Shown here one piece after another: positions 1 to 10,625 of a stretch of 64,000 nt of DNA (position 1 is its first letter; each line of letters opens with the position of its first letter). The position numbers and the translations under genes were made by a program. Below the pieces are notes generated by a model. The model did no database searches and was not told the DNA's origin. It was given only the letters and a program-made list of their open reading frames with translations. Source of the DNA: Metallyticus violacea (lineage: Eukaryota > Arthropoda > Insecta > Mantodea > Metallyticidae); NCBI GenBank assembly GCA_030762175.1, contig CM060834.1:63345501-63409500 (forward strand), given 5' to 3'.

Positions 1-33
1 GAAAGCCTCAGAATAGCATATTATGCGCAAAGA

Positions 34-111
34 ATCTCGAAAAGAAAAAAATTTTTTTTCGAAGTTTGGAAACTACATTAGAATCACTTTTTTTCCGTTC
101 TTATTCGAGAT
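34..111. repeat. Outer inverted arms within one monomer (representative)
   Basis: ATCTCGAA at 34-41 is the exact reverse complement of TTCGAGAT at 104-111. An A-rich run next to the first arm faces the T-run at about 88-94. Together with the inner inverted repeat, one strand of a monomer could fold into a nested hairpin. B monomers have TTTGAGAT, leaving one G-T pair. Confidence 0.75.
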
Positions 112-472
112 AACTGGTTCTCTTTCATTATACTAGTTTGATAGTTGTAGAAAAGGATATTATGCGCAAAGAATCTCGAAAAGAAAAAAAATTTTTTTCG
201 AAGTTTGGAAACTACATTAGAATCACTTTTTTCCGTTCTTATTCGAGATAACTGGTTCTCTTTCATTATACTAGTTTGATAGCTGTAAAAAAGCATATTA
301 TGCGCAAAGAATCTCGAAAAGAAAAAAAATTTTTTTCGAAGTTTGTAAACCTCATTGGAATCACTTTTTTTCCGTTCTTATACGAGATAACTGGTTCTCT
401 TTCATTTTGCTAGTTTGATAGTTGTAGAAAAGCATATTATGCGCAAAGAATCTCGAAAAGAAAAAAAAAGTT

Positions 473-488
473 TTTCAAAATTTTGAAA
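473..488. repeat. Perfect 16-bp palindrome TTTCAAAATTTTGAAA (representative)
   Basis: It occurs in the caaaattttg subtype of family A in place of the TTTCGAAGTTTGGAAA found elsewhere. Three substitutions (G to A, G to A, G to T) turn an imperfect symmetry into a perfect palindrome. Other copies include about 13643, 18130 and 61662. Confidence 0.9.
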
Positions 489-969
489 CTTCATTAGAAT
501 CATTTTTTTCCGTTCTTATTCGAGATAACTGGTTCTCCTTCATTATACTAGTTTGATAGCTGTAGAAAAGCATATTATGCGCAAAGAATATCGAAAAGAA
601 AAAAAATTATTTTCCAAGTTTGGAAACTTCATTAGAATCACTTTTTTTCCGTTCTTATTTGAGATAACTGGTTCTCTTTCATTATACTAGTTTGATAGCC
701 TCAGTAAAGCATATTATGCGCAAAGAATCTCGAAAAGAAAAAAATTTTTTTTCGAATTTTGGAAACTTCGTTATAATCACTTTTTTTCCGTTCTTATTTG
801 AGATAACTGGTTCTCTTTCATTATACTAGTTTGATAGCCTCAGTAAAGCATATTATGCGCATAGCATCTCGAAAAGAAAAAAAATTTTTTCGAAGTTTGG
901 AAACGTCGTTTGAATCACTTTTTTCCTTTCTTATTTGAGATTGCTGGTTCTCTTTCATTATAGTAGTTT

Positions 970-1021
970 GATAGCCTCAGAAAAGCATATTATGCACAAT
1001 TCTCTTTCATTATACTAGTTT
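970..1021 (+). repeat. Short 52-bp monomer, copy 1
   Basis: The head (gatagcctcagaaaag, GCATATTATGCACAA) is joined directly to the tail (TTCTCTTTCATTATACTAG, TTT), so about 87 bp of the middle is missing. The monomer before it has the gagattgctgg variant. Confidence 0.95.
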
Positions 1022-1590
1022 GATAGCCTCAGCAAAGCATATTATGCACAAAGAATCTCGAAAAGAAAAAAAATTTTTTTCGAAGTTTGGAAACGTCGTT
1101 TGAATCACTGTTTTCCGTTCTTATTTGAGATTACTGGTTCTCTTTCATTATAGTAGTTTGATAGCCTCAGAAAAGCATATTATGCGCAAAGAATCTCGAA
1201 AAGAAAAAAGTTTTTTTTCGAAGTTTGGAAACTTCTTTAGAATCACTTTTTTTCCGTTCTTATTTGAGATAACTGGTTCTCTTTCATTATACTAGTTTGA
1301 TAGCCTCAGTAAAGCATATTATGCGCAAAGAATCTGGAAAAGAAAAAAAAATTTTTTCGAAGTTTGGAAACTTCGTTAGAATCACTTTTTTCCGTTCTTA
1401 TTTGAGACAACTGGTTCTCTTTCATTATACTAGTTTGATAGCCTCAGTAAAGCATATTATGCGCAAAGAATCTCGAAAAGAAAAAAGTTTTTTTTCGACG
1501 TTTGGAAACTTCGTTTGAATCACTTTTTTTCCGTTCTTATTTGAGATAACTGGTTCTCTTTCATTATACTAGTTTGATAGCCTCAGTAAA

Positions 1591-1601
1591 GCATATTATG
1601 C
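1591..1601. repeat. Short palindrome GCATA-T-TATGC (representative)
   Basis: This perfect 5-bp dyad around one central base is present in nearly every monomer, including the short one where the last base is kept. Variants that break it are rare (GCATATAATGC, GCACATTATGC). Confidence 0.9.
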
Positions 1602-1619
1602 GCAAAGAATCTCGAAAAG

Positions 1620-1634
1620 AAAAAAAATTTTTTT
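1620..1634. repeat. A-tract/T-tract junction A8T7 (representative)
   Basis: A run of A directly followed by a run of T, flanked by TCGAAAAG on the left and CGA on the right, gives an imperfect dyad of 26 bp (1612-1637). Run lengths vary by one or two bases between copies. Such tracts are known to be stiff and to disfavour nucleosomes. Confidence 0.85.
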
Positions 1635-1652
1635 CGAAGTTTGGAAACTTCG
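1635..1652. repeat. Inverted repeat CGAAGTTT-GG-AAACTTCG (representative)
   Basis: It has eight-base arms with a two-base centre. It is complete in B monomers with cttcg. A monomers with cttca keep seven paired bases. Copies with ctaca or cgtcg break the outer pairs. Confidence 0.95.
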
Positions 1653-2269
1653 TTAGAATCACTTTTTTTCCGTTCTTATTTGAGATAACTGGTTCTCTTT
1701 CATTATACTAGTTTGATAGCCTCAGTAAAGCATATTATGCGCAAAGAATCTCGAAAAGAATAAAAATTTTTTTCGAAGTTTGGAAACTTCCTTAGAATCA
1801 CTTTTTTTCCGTTCTTATTTGAGATAACTGGTTCTCTTTCATTATACTAGTTTGATAGCCACAGTAAAGCATATTATGCGCAAAGAATCTGGAAAGAAAA
1901 AAATTTTTTTTCGAAGTTTGGAAACTTCGTTAGAATCACTTTTTTTCCGTTCTTATTTGAGATAACTGGTTCTCTTTCATTATACAAGTTTGATAGCCTC
2001 AGTAAAGCACATTATGCGCAAAGAATCTCGAAAAGAAAAAAAATTTTTTTCGAAGTTTGGAAACGTCGTTTGAATCACTTTTTTCCGTTCTTATTTGAGA
2101 TTACTGGTTCTCTTTCATTATAGTAGTTTGATAGCCTCAGAAAAGCATATTATGCACAAAGAATCTCGAAAAGAAAAAAAATTTTTTTCGAAGTTTGGAA
2201 ACTTCGTTATAATCACTTTTTTTCCGTTCTTATTTGAGATAACTGGTTCTCTTTCATTATACTACTTTT

Positions 2270-3512
2270 GATAGCTGTAGAAAAGCATATTATGCGCAAA
2301 GAATTTCGAAAAGAAAAAAAAATTTTTCGAAGTTTGGAAACTTCATTAGAATACTTTTTTTGCGTTCTTATTCGAGATAACTGGTTCTCTTTCATTATAC
2401 TAGTTTGATAGCCTCAGAAAAGCATATTATGCTCAAAGAATCTCGAATAGAAAAAAAATTTTTTACGAAGTTTTGAAACTTCATTAAAATCACTTTTTTT
2501 CCGTTCTTATCCGAGTAAACTGGTTCTCTTTCATTATACTAATTTGATAGCCTCAGAAAAGCATATTATGCGCAAAGAATTTGAAAAGAAAAACATTTTT
2601 TTTCGAAGTTAGAAACTTCATTAGAATCACTTTTTTTCCGTTCTTATACGAGATAACTGGTTCTCTTTCATTTTGCTAGTTTGATAGCTGTAGAAAAGCG
2701 TATTATGCCCAAAGAATCTCGAAAAGAAAAAAAAAGTTTTTCAAAATTTTGAAACTTCATTAGAATCACTTTTTTTCCGTTCTTATTCTATTTAACTGGT
2801 TCTCTTTCATTATACTAGTTTGATAGCTGTAGAAAAGCATATTATGCGCAAAGAATCTCGAAAAGAAAAAAAAATTTTTCCAAGTGTGGAAACTTCATTA
2901 GAATCACTTTTTTTCCGTTCTTATTCGAGATAACTGGTTCTCTTTCATTATACTAGTTTGATAGCCTCAGAAAAGCATATTATGCGCAAAGAATCTGGAA
3001 AAGAAAAAAAATTTTTTTCGAAGTTTGGAAACTTCATTAGAATCACTTTTTTTCCGTTCTTATTCGAGATAACTGGTTCTCTTTCATTATACTAGTTTGA
3101 TAGCCTCAGAAAAGCATATTATGCGCAAAGAATCTGGAAAAGAAAAAGATTTTTTTCGAAGATTGCAAACTTCCTTAGAATCTCTTTTTTCCGTTCTTAT
3201 TCGAGATAACTGGTTCTCTTTCATTATACTAGTTTGAAAGCCTCAGAATAGCATATTATGCGCAAAGAATCTCGAAAAGAAAAAAATTTTTTTTCGAAGT
3301 TTGGAAACTACATTAGAATCACTTTTTTTCCGTTCTTATTCGAGATAACTGGTTCTCTTTCATTATACTAGTTTGATAGTTGTAGAAAAGGATATTATGC
3401 GCAAAGAATCTCGAAAAGAAAAAAAATTTTTTTCGAAGTTTGGAAACTACATTAGAATCACTTTTTTCCGTTCTTATTCGAGATAACTGGTTCTCTTTCA
3501 TTATACTAGTTT
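2270..3512 (+). repeat. Family A block, 9 monomers
   Basis: It includes a TTTGCGTTC variant, a monomer with a TATTCGAGTAAAC tail, gaatttgaaaag and caaaattttg monomers, and a gtttgcaaac monomer. It spans the I-a/I-b join at 3236. Confidence 0.85.
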
Positions 3513-6500
3513 GATAGCCTCAGTAGAGCATATTATGCGCAAAGAATCTCGAAGAGAAAAAAAATTTTTTCGAAGTTTGTAAACTTCGTTTGAATCACTT
3601 TTTTTCCGTTCTTATTTGAGATAACTGGTTCTCTTTTATTATACTAGTTTGATAGCCTCAGTAAAGCATATTATGCGCAAAGAATCTCGAAAAGAAAAAT
3701 GTTTTTTTTCGAAGTTTGGAAACTTCTTTAGAATCACTTTTTTTCCGTTCTTATTTGAGATAACTGGTTCTCTTTCATTATACTAGTTTGATAGCCTCAG
3801 TAAAGCATATTATGCGCAAAGAATCTCGAAAAGAAAAAAAATTTTTTTCGCAGTTTGGAAACTTCGTTAGAATCACTTTTATTCCGTTCTTATTTGAGAT
3901 AACTGTTCTCTTTCATTATACTAGTTTGATAGCCTCAGAAAAGCATATTATGCGCAAAGAATCTCGAAAAGAAAAAAGTTTTTTTTCGAAGTTTGGAAAC
4001 TTCGTTTGAATCACTTTTTTTCCGTTCTTATTTGAGATAACTGGTTCTCTTTCATTATACTAGTTTGATAGCCTCAGCAAAGCATATTATGCACAAAGAA
4101 TCTCGAAAAGAAAAAAATTTTTTTTCGAAGTTTGGAAACTTTGTTTGAATCACTTTTTTTCCGTTCTTATTTGAGATAACTGGTTCTCTTTCATTATACT
4201 TGTTTGATAGCCTCAGTAAAGCATATAATGCGCAAAGAATATGATAAAGAAAAAAAATTTTTTTCGAAGTTTGGAAACTTCGTTAGAATCACTTTTTTTC
4301 CGTTCTTATGTGAGATAACTGGTTCTCTTTCCTTATACTAGTTTGATAACCTCAGAAAAGGATATTATGCGCCAAGAATCTCGAAAAGAAAAAAGTTTTT
4401 TTTCGAAGTTTGGAAACTTCGTTTGAATCACTTTTTTTTCCGTTCTTATTTGAGATAACTGGTTCTCTTTCATTATATTAGTTTGATAGCCTCAGTAAAG
4501 CATATTATGCGCAAAGAATCTGGAAAAGAAAAAAAATTTTTTTCGAAGTTTGGAAACTTCGTTAGAATCACTTTTTTCCGTTCTTATTTGAGATAACTGG
4601 TTCTCTTTCATTATACTAGTTTGATAGCCTCAGTAAAGCATATTATGCGCAAAGAATCTCGAAAAGAAAAAAATTTTTTTTCGAAGTCTGGAAACGTCGT
4701 TTGAATCACTTTTTCCGTTCTTATTTGAGATTACTGGTTCTCTTTCATTATAGTAGTTTATTAGCCTCAGAAAAGCATATTATGCGCAAAGAATCTCGAA
4801 AAGAAAAAAGTTTTTTTTCGAAGTTTGGAAACTTCTTTAGAATCACTTTTTTTCCGTTCTTATTTGAGATAACTGGTTCTCTTTCATTATACTAGTTTGA
4901 TAGCCTCAGTAAAGCATATTATGCGCAAAGAATCTGGAAAAGAAAAAAAAATTTTTTCGAAGTTTGGAAACTTCGTTAGAATCACTTTTTTTCCGTTCTT
5001 ATTTGAGATAACTGGTTCTCTTTCATTATACTAGTTTGATAGCCTCAGTAAAGCATATTATGCGCAAAGAATCTCGAAAAGAATAAAAATTTTTTTCGAA
5101 GTTTGGAAACTTCCTTAGAATCACTTTTTTTCCGTTCTTATTTGAGATAACTGGTTCTCTTTCATTATACTAGTTTGATAGCCACAGTAAAGCATATTAT
5201 GCGCAAAGAATCTGGAAAGAAAAAAATTTTTTTTCGAAGTTTGGAAACTTCGTTAGAATCACTTTTTTTCCGTTCTTATTTGAGATAACTGGTTCTCTTT
5301 CATTATACTAGTTTGATAGCCTCAGTAAAGCACATTATGCGCAAAGAATCTCGAAAAGAAAAAAAATTTTTTTCGAAGTTTGGAAACGTCGTTTGAATCA
5401 CTTTTTTCCGTTCTTATTTGAGATTACTGGTTCTCTTTCATTATAGTAGTTTGATAGCCTCAGAAAAGCATATTATGCACAAAGAATCTCGAAAAGAAAA
5501 AAAATTTTTTTCGAAGTTTGGAAACTTCGTTATAATCACTTTTTTTCCGTTCTTATTTGAGATAACTGGTTCTCTTTCATTATACTACTTTTGATAGCTG
5601 TAGAAAAGCATATTATGCGCAAAGAATTTCGAAAAGAAAAAAAAATTTTTCGAAGTTTGGAAACTTCATTAGAATACTTTTTTTGCGTTCTTATTCGAGA
5701 TAACTGGTTCTCTTTCATTATACTAGTTTGATAGCCTCAGAAAAGCATATTATGCTCAAAGAATCTCGAATAGAAAAAAAAATTTTTACGAAGTTTTGAA
5801 ACTTCATTAAAATCACTTTTTTTCCGTTCTTATTCGAGTAAACTGGTTCTCTTTCATTATACTAATTTGATAGCCTCAGAAAAGCATATTATGCGCAAAG
5901 AATTTGAAAAGAAAAACATTTTTCTTCGAAGTTAGAAACTTCATTAGAATCACTTTTTTTCCGTTCTTATACGAGATAACTGGTTCTCTTTCATTTTGCT
6001 AGTTTGATAGCTGTAGAAAAGCATATTATGCCCAAAGAATCTCGAAAAGAACAAAAAAGTTTTTCAAAATTTTGAAACTTCATTAGAATCACTTTTTTTC
6101 CGTTCTTATTCTATTTAACTGGTTCTCTTTCATTATACTAGTTTGATAGCTGTAGAAAAGCATATTATGCGCAAAGAATCTCGAAAAGAAAAAAAAATTT
6201 TTCCAAGTGTGGAAACTTCATTAGAATCACTTTTTTTCCGTTCTTATTCGAGATAACTGGTTCTCTTTCATTATACTAGTTTGATAGCCTCAGAAAAGCA
6301 TATTATGCGCAAAGAATCTGGAAAAGAAAAAAAATTTTTTTCGAAGTTTGGAAACTTCATTAGAATCACTTTTTTTCCGTTCTTATTCGAGATAACTGGT
6401 TCTCTTTCATTATACTAGTTTGACAGCCTCAGAAAAGCATATTATGCGCAAAGAATCTGGAAAAGAAAAAGATTTTTTTCGAAGATTGCAAACTTCCTTA

Positions 6501-6558
6501 GAATCTCTTTTTTCCGTTCTTATTCGAGATAACTGGTTCTCTTTCATTATACTAGTTT
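3236..6558 (+). repeat. HOR unit I-b (~24 monomers, no short monomer)
   Basis: It starts at the second landmark monomer. After two A monomers it enters a longer B block (from 3513) containing cagtagagc, aaatgtttt and TATGTGAG variants. The 3' part (about 4900-6558) follows unit I-a again at an offset of 3323 bp. The 52-bp short monomer is absent. Confidence 0.8.
3513..5592 (+). repeat. Family B block, 15 monomers
   Basis: This is the only B block in the type I region without the 52-bp short monomer. It has cagtagagc, aaatgtttt, cgcagtttgg and TATGTGAG monomers, and one gaatatgataaag monomer near 4227 (gaatatggaaaag elsewhere). Confidence 0.85.
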
Positions 6559-7250
6559 GAAAGCCTCAGAATAGCATATTATGCGCAAAGAATCTCGAAA
6601 AGAAAAAAATTTTTTTTCGAAGTTTGGAAACTACATTAGAATCACTTTTTTTCCGTTCTTATTCGAGATAACTGGTTCTCTTTCATTATACTAGTTTGAT
6701 AGTTGTAGAAAAGGATATTATGCGCAAAGAATCTCGAAAAGAAAAAAAATTTTTTTCGAAGTTTGGAAACTACATTAGAATCACTTTTTTCCGTTCTTAT
6801 TCGAGATAACTGGTTCTCTTTCATTATACTAGTTTGATAGCTGTAAAAAAGCATATTATGCGCAAAGAATCTCGAAAAGAAAAAAAATTTTTTCGAAGTT
6901 TGTAAACCTCATTGGAATCACTTTTTTTCCGTTCTTATACGAGATAACTGGTTCTCTTTCATTTTGCTAGTTTGATAGTTGTAGAAAAGCATATTATGCG
7001 CAAAGAATCTCGAAAAGAAAAAAAAAGTTTTTCAAAATTTTGAAACTTCATTAGAATCATTTTTTTCCGTTCTTATTCGAGATAACTGGTTCTCCTTCAT
7101 TATACTAGTTTGATAGCTGTAGAAAAGCATATTATGCGCAAAGAATATCGAAAAGAAAAAAAATTATTTTCCAAGTTTGGAAACTTCATTAGAATCACTT
7201 TTTTTCCGTTCTTATTTGAGATAACTGGTTCTCTTTCATTATACTAGTTT
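5593..7250 (+). repeat. Family A block, 12 monomers
   Basis: It spans the I-b/I-c join at 6559 and holds the full A series seen in 2270-3235 followed by that of 1-693. It contains gacagcctc at about 6421 where gatagcctc is usual. Confidence 0.85.
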
Positions 7251-8826
7251 GATAGCCTCAGTAAAGCATATTATGCGCAAAGAATCTCGAAAAGAAAAAA
7301 ATTTTTTTTCGAATTTTGGAAACTTCGTTATAATCACTTTTTTTCCGTTCTTATTTGAGATAACTGGTTCTCTTTCATTATACTAGTTTGATAGCCTCAG
7401 TAAAGCATATTATGCGCATAGCATCTCGAAAAGAAAAAAAATTTTTTCGAAGTTTGGAAACGTCGTTTGAATCACTTTTTTCCTTTCTTATTTGAGATTG
7501 CTGGTTCTCTTTCATTATAGTAGTTTGATAGCCTCAGAAAAGCATATTATGCACAATTCTCTTTCATTATACTAGTTTGATAGCCTCAGCAAAGCATATT
7601 ATGCACAAAGAATCTCGAAAAGAAAAAAAATTTTTTTCGAAGTTTGGAAACGTCGTTTGAATCACTGTTTTCCGTTCTTATTTGAGATTACTGGTTCTCT
7701 TTCATTATAGTAGTTTGATAGCCTCAGAAAAGCATATTATGCGCAAAGAATCTCGAAAAGAAAAAAATTTTTTTTCGAAGTTTGGAAACTTCTTTAGAAT
7801 CACTTTTTTTCCGTTCTTATTTGAGATAACTGGTTCTCTTTCATTATACTAGTTTGATAGCCTCAGTAAAGCATATTATGCGCAAAGAATCTGGAAAAGA
7901 AAAAAAAATTTTTTCGAAGTTTGGAAACTTCGTTAGAATCACTTTTTTCCGTTCTTATTTGAGACAACTGGTTCTCTTTCATTATACTAGTTTGATAGCC
8001 TCAGTAAAGCATATTATGCGCAAAGAATCTCGAAAAGAAAAAAGTTTTTTTTCGACGTTTGGAAACTTCGTTTGAATCACTTTTTTTCCGTTCTTATTTG
8101 AGATAACTGGTTCTCTTTCATTATACTAGTTTGATAGCCTCAGTAACGCATATTATGCGCAAAGAATCTCGAAAAGAAAAAAAATTTTTTTCGAAGTTTG
8201 GAAACTTCGTTAGAATCACTTTTTTTCCGTTTTTATTTGAGATAACTGGTTCTCTTTAATTATACTAGTTTGATAGCCTCAGTAAAGCATATTATGCGCA
8301 AAGAATCTCGAAAAGAATAAAAATTTTTTTCGAAGTTTGGAAACTTCCTTAGAATCACTTTTTTTCCGTTCTTATTTGAGATAACTGGTTCTCTTTCATT
8401 ATACTAGTTTGATAGCCACAGTAAAGCATATTATGCGCAAAGAATCTGGAAAGAAAAAAATTTTTTTTCGAAGTTTGGAAACTTCGTTAGAATCACTTTT
8501 TTTCCGTTCTTATTTGAGATAACTGGTTCTCTTTCATTATACTAGTTTGATAGCCTCAGTAAAGCACATTATGCGCAAAGAATCTCGAAAAGAAAAAAAA
8601 TTTTTTTCGAAGTTTGGAAACGTCGTTTGAATCACTTTTTTCCGTTCTTATTTGAGATTACTGGTTCTCTTTCATTATAGTATTTTGATAGCCTCAGAAA
8701 AGCATATTATGCACAAAGAATCTCGAAAAGAAAAAAAATTTTTTTCGAAGTTTGGAAACTTCGTTATAATCACTTTTTTTCCGTTCTTATTTGAGATAAC
8801 TGGTTCTCTTTCATTATACTACTTTT
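7251..8826 (+). repeat. Family B block, 11 monomers plus short monomer
   Basis: It is equal in length (1576 bp) and order to 694-2269. One change is the loss of the usual aaaaaagttttt step at about 7760, where a plain A/T junction appears. Confidence 0.85.
7527..7578 (+). repeat. Short 52-bp monomer, copy 2
   Basis: Same joint as copy 1, 6557 bp downstream, again after gagattgctgg. Confidence 0.95.
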
Positions 8827-10625
8827 GATAGCTGTAGAAAAGCATATTATGCGCAAAGAATTTCGAAAAGAAAAAAAAATTTTTCGAAGTTTGGAAACTT
8901 CATTAGAGTACTTTTTTTGCGTTCTTATTCGAGATAACTGGTTCTCTTTCATTATACTAGTTTGATAGCCTCAGAAAAGCATATTATGCTCAAAGAATCT
9001 CGAATAGAAAAAAAATTTTTTACGAAGTTTTGAAACTTCATTAAAATCACTTTTTTTCCGTTCTTATTCGAGTAAACTGGTTCTCTTTCATTATACTAAT
9101 TTGATAGCCTCAGAAAAGCATATTATGCGCAAAGAATTTGAAAAGAAAAACATTTTTTTTCGAAGTTAGAAACTTCATTAGAATCACTTTTTTTCCGTTC
9201 TTATACGAGATAACTGGTTCTCTTTCATTTTGCTGGTTTGATAGCTGTAGAAAAGCATATTATGCCCAAAGAATCTCGAAAAGAAAAAAAAAGTTTTTCA
9301 AAATTTTGAAACTTCATTAGAATCACTTTTTTTCCGTTCTTATTCTATTTAACTGGTTCTCTTTCATTATACTAGTTTGATAGCTGTAGAAAAGCATATT
9401 ATGCGCAAAGAATCTCGAAAAGAAAAAAAAATTTTTCCAAGTGTGGAAACTTCATTAGAATCACTTTTTTTCCGTTCTTATTCGAGATAACTGGTTCTCT
9501 TTCATTATACTAGTTTGATAGCCTCAGAAAAGCATATTATGCGCAAAGAATCTGGAAAAGAAAAAAAATTTTTTTCGAAGTTTGGAAACTTCATTAGAAT
9601 CACTTTTTTTCCGTTCTTATTCGAGATAACTGGTTCTCTTTCATTATACTAGTTTGATAGCCTCAGAAAAGCATATTATGCGCAAAGAATCTGGAAAAGA
9701 AAAAGATTTTTTTCGAAGATTGCAAACTTCCTTAGAATCTCTTTTTTCCGTTCTTATTCGAGATAACTGGTTCTCTTTCATTATACTAGTTTGAAAGCCT
9801 CAGAATAGCATATTATGCGCAAAGAATCTCGAAAAGAAAAAAATTTTTTTTCGAAGTTTGGAAACTACATTAGAATCACTTTTTTTCCGTTCTTATTCGA
9901 GATAACTGGTTCTCTTTCATTATACTAGTTTGATAGTTGTAGAAAAGGATATTATGCGCAAAGAATCTCGAAAAGAAAAAAAATTTTTTTCGAAGTTTGG
10001 AAACTACATTAGAATCACTTTTTTCCGTTCTTATTCGAGATAACTGGTTCTCTTTCATTATACTAGTTTGATAGCTGTAAAAAAGCATATTATGCGCAAA
10101 GAATCTCGAAAAGAAAAAAAATTTTTTTCGAAGTTTGTAAACCTCATTGGAATCACTTTTTTTCCGTTCTTATACGAGATAACTGGTTCTCTTTCATTTT
10201 GCTAGTTTGATAGTTGTAGAAAAGCATATTATGCGCAAAGAATCTCGAAAAGAAAAAAAAAGGTTTTTCAAAATTTTGAAACTTCATTAGAATCATTTTT
10301 TTCCGTTCTTATTCGAGATAACTGGTTCTCCTTCATTATACTTGTTTGATAGCTGTAGAAAAGCATATTATGCGCAAAGAATATCGAAAAGAAAAAAAAT
10401 TATTTTCCAAGTTTGGAAACTTCATTAGAATCACTTTTTTTCCGTTCTTATTCGAGATAACTGGTTCTCTTTCATTATACTAGTTTGATAGCCTCAGAAA
10501 AGCATATTATGCGCAAAGAATCTGGAAAAGAAAAAAAATTTTTTTCGAAGTTTGGAAACTTCATTAGAATCACTTTTTTTCCGTTCTTATTTGAGATAAC
10601 TGGTTCTCTTTCATTATACTAGTTT
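8827..10625 (+). repeat. Family A block, 13 monomers
   Basis: It follows 5593-7250 but has one additional ctggaaaag monomer at its end (10487-10625) with an A middle and TATTTGAG tail. The A-to-B switch therefore sits one monomer later than in the related units. Confidence 0.8.

Larger units (their letters stand above)
1..693 (+). repeat. Family A block, 5 monomers
   Basis: It opens with gaaagcct and gttgtagaaaagg monomers carrying CTACATTAG. The last monomer (555-693) has an A middle but a TATTTGAG tail, so the A-to-B switch lies inside it. Confidence 0.85.
694..2269 (+). repeat. Family B block, 11 monomers plus short monomer
   Basis: The heads are mostly cagtaaag. It includes the cgcatagcatc, gaataaaaa, gccacag and cagtaaagcacatt variants in the order that recurs in later units. 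It ends with tactacttttgatag. Confidence 0.85.
1..3235 (+). repeat. HOR unit I-a (~23 monomers plus one short monomer)
   Basis: It opens with the landmark monomer gaaagcctcagaatag and ends where that monomer returns at 3236. Its order is five A monomers, eleven B monomers with the 52-bp short monomer, then seven A monomers. It is almost the same by eye as 6559-9792, with only scattered single-base and homopolymer differences. Confidence 0.85.
6559..9792 (+). repeat. HOR unit I-c (copy of unit I-a)
   Basis: Unit I-a repeats here at an offset of 6557-6558 bp, including the short monomer (7527-7578), the cgcatagcatc variant and the gagattgctgg variant. Visible differences from I-a include cagtaacgc for cagtaaagc near 8144 and ttttatttg for ttcttatttg near 8230. 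Confidence 0.85.

Noticed and set aside
120..136. TATA-like promoter at CATTATACTAG
   Set aside because: The motif is present in nearly every monomer as part of the repeat, with nothing downstream that looks like a transcription unit. Satellite transcription is possible but cannot be supported from sequence alone.
970..1021. Mobile element footprint or attachment site at the 52-bp unit
   Set aside because: It is simply the head and tail of a monomer with the middle deleted. No target-site duplication or foreign sequence is present, and all copies share the same joint.
1635..1665. Rho-independent terminator (inverted repeat followed by a T-run)
   Set aside because: The inverted repeat and a later T-run occur in nearly every monomer, the stem is AT-rich, and there is no gene upstream.
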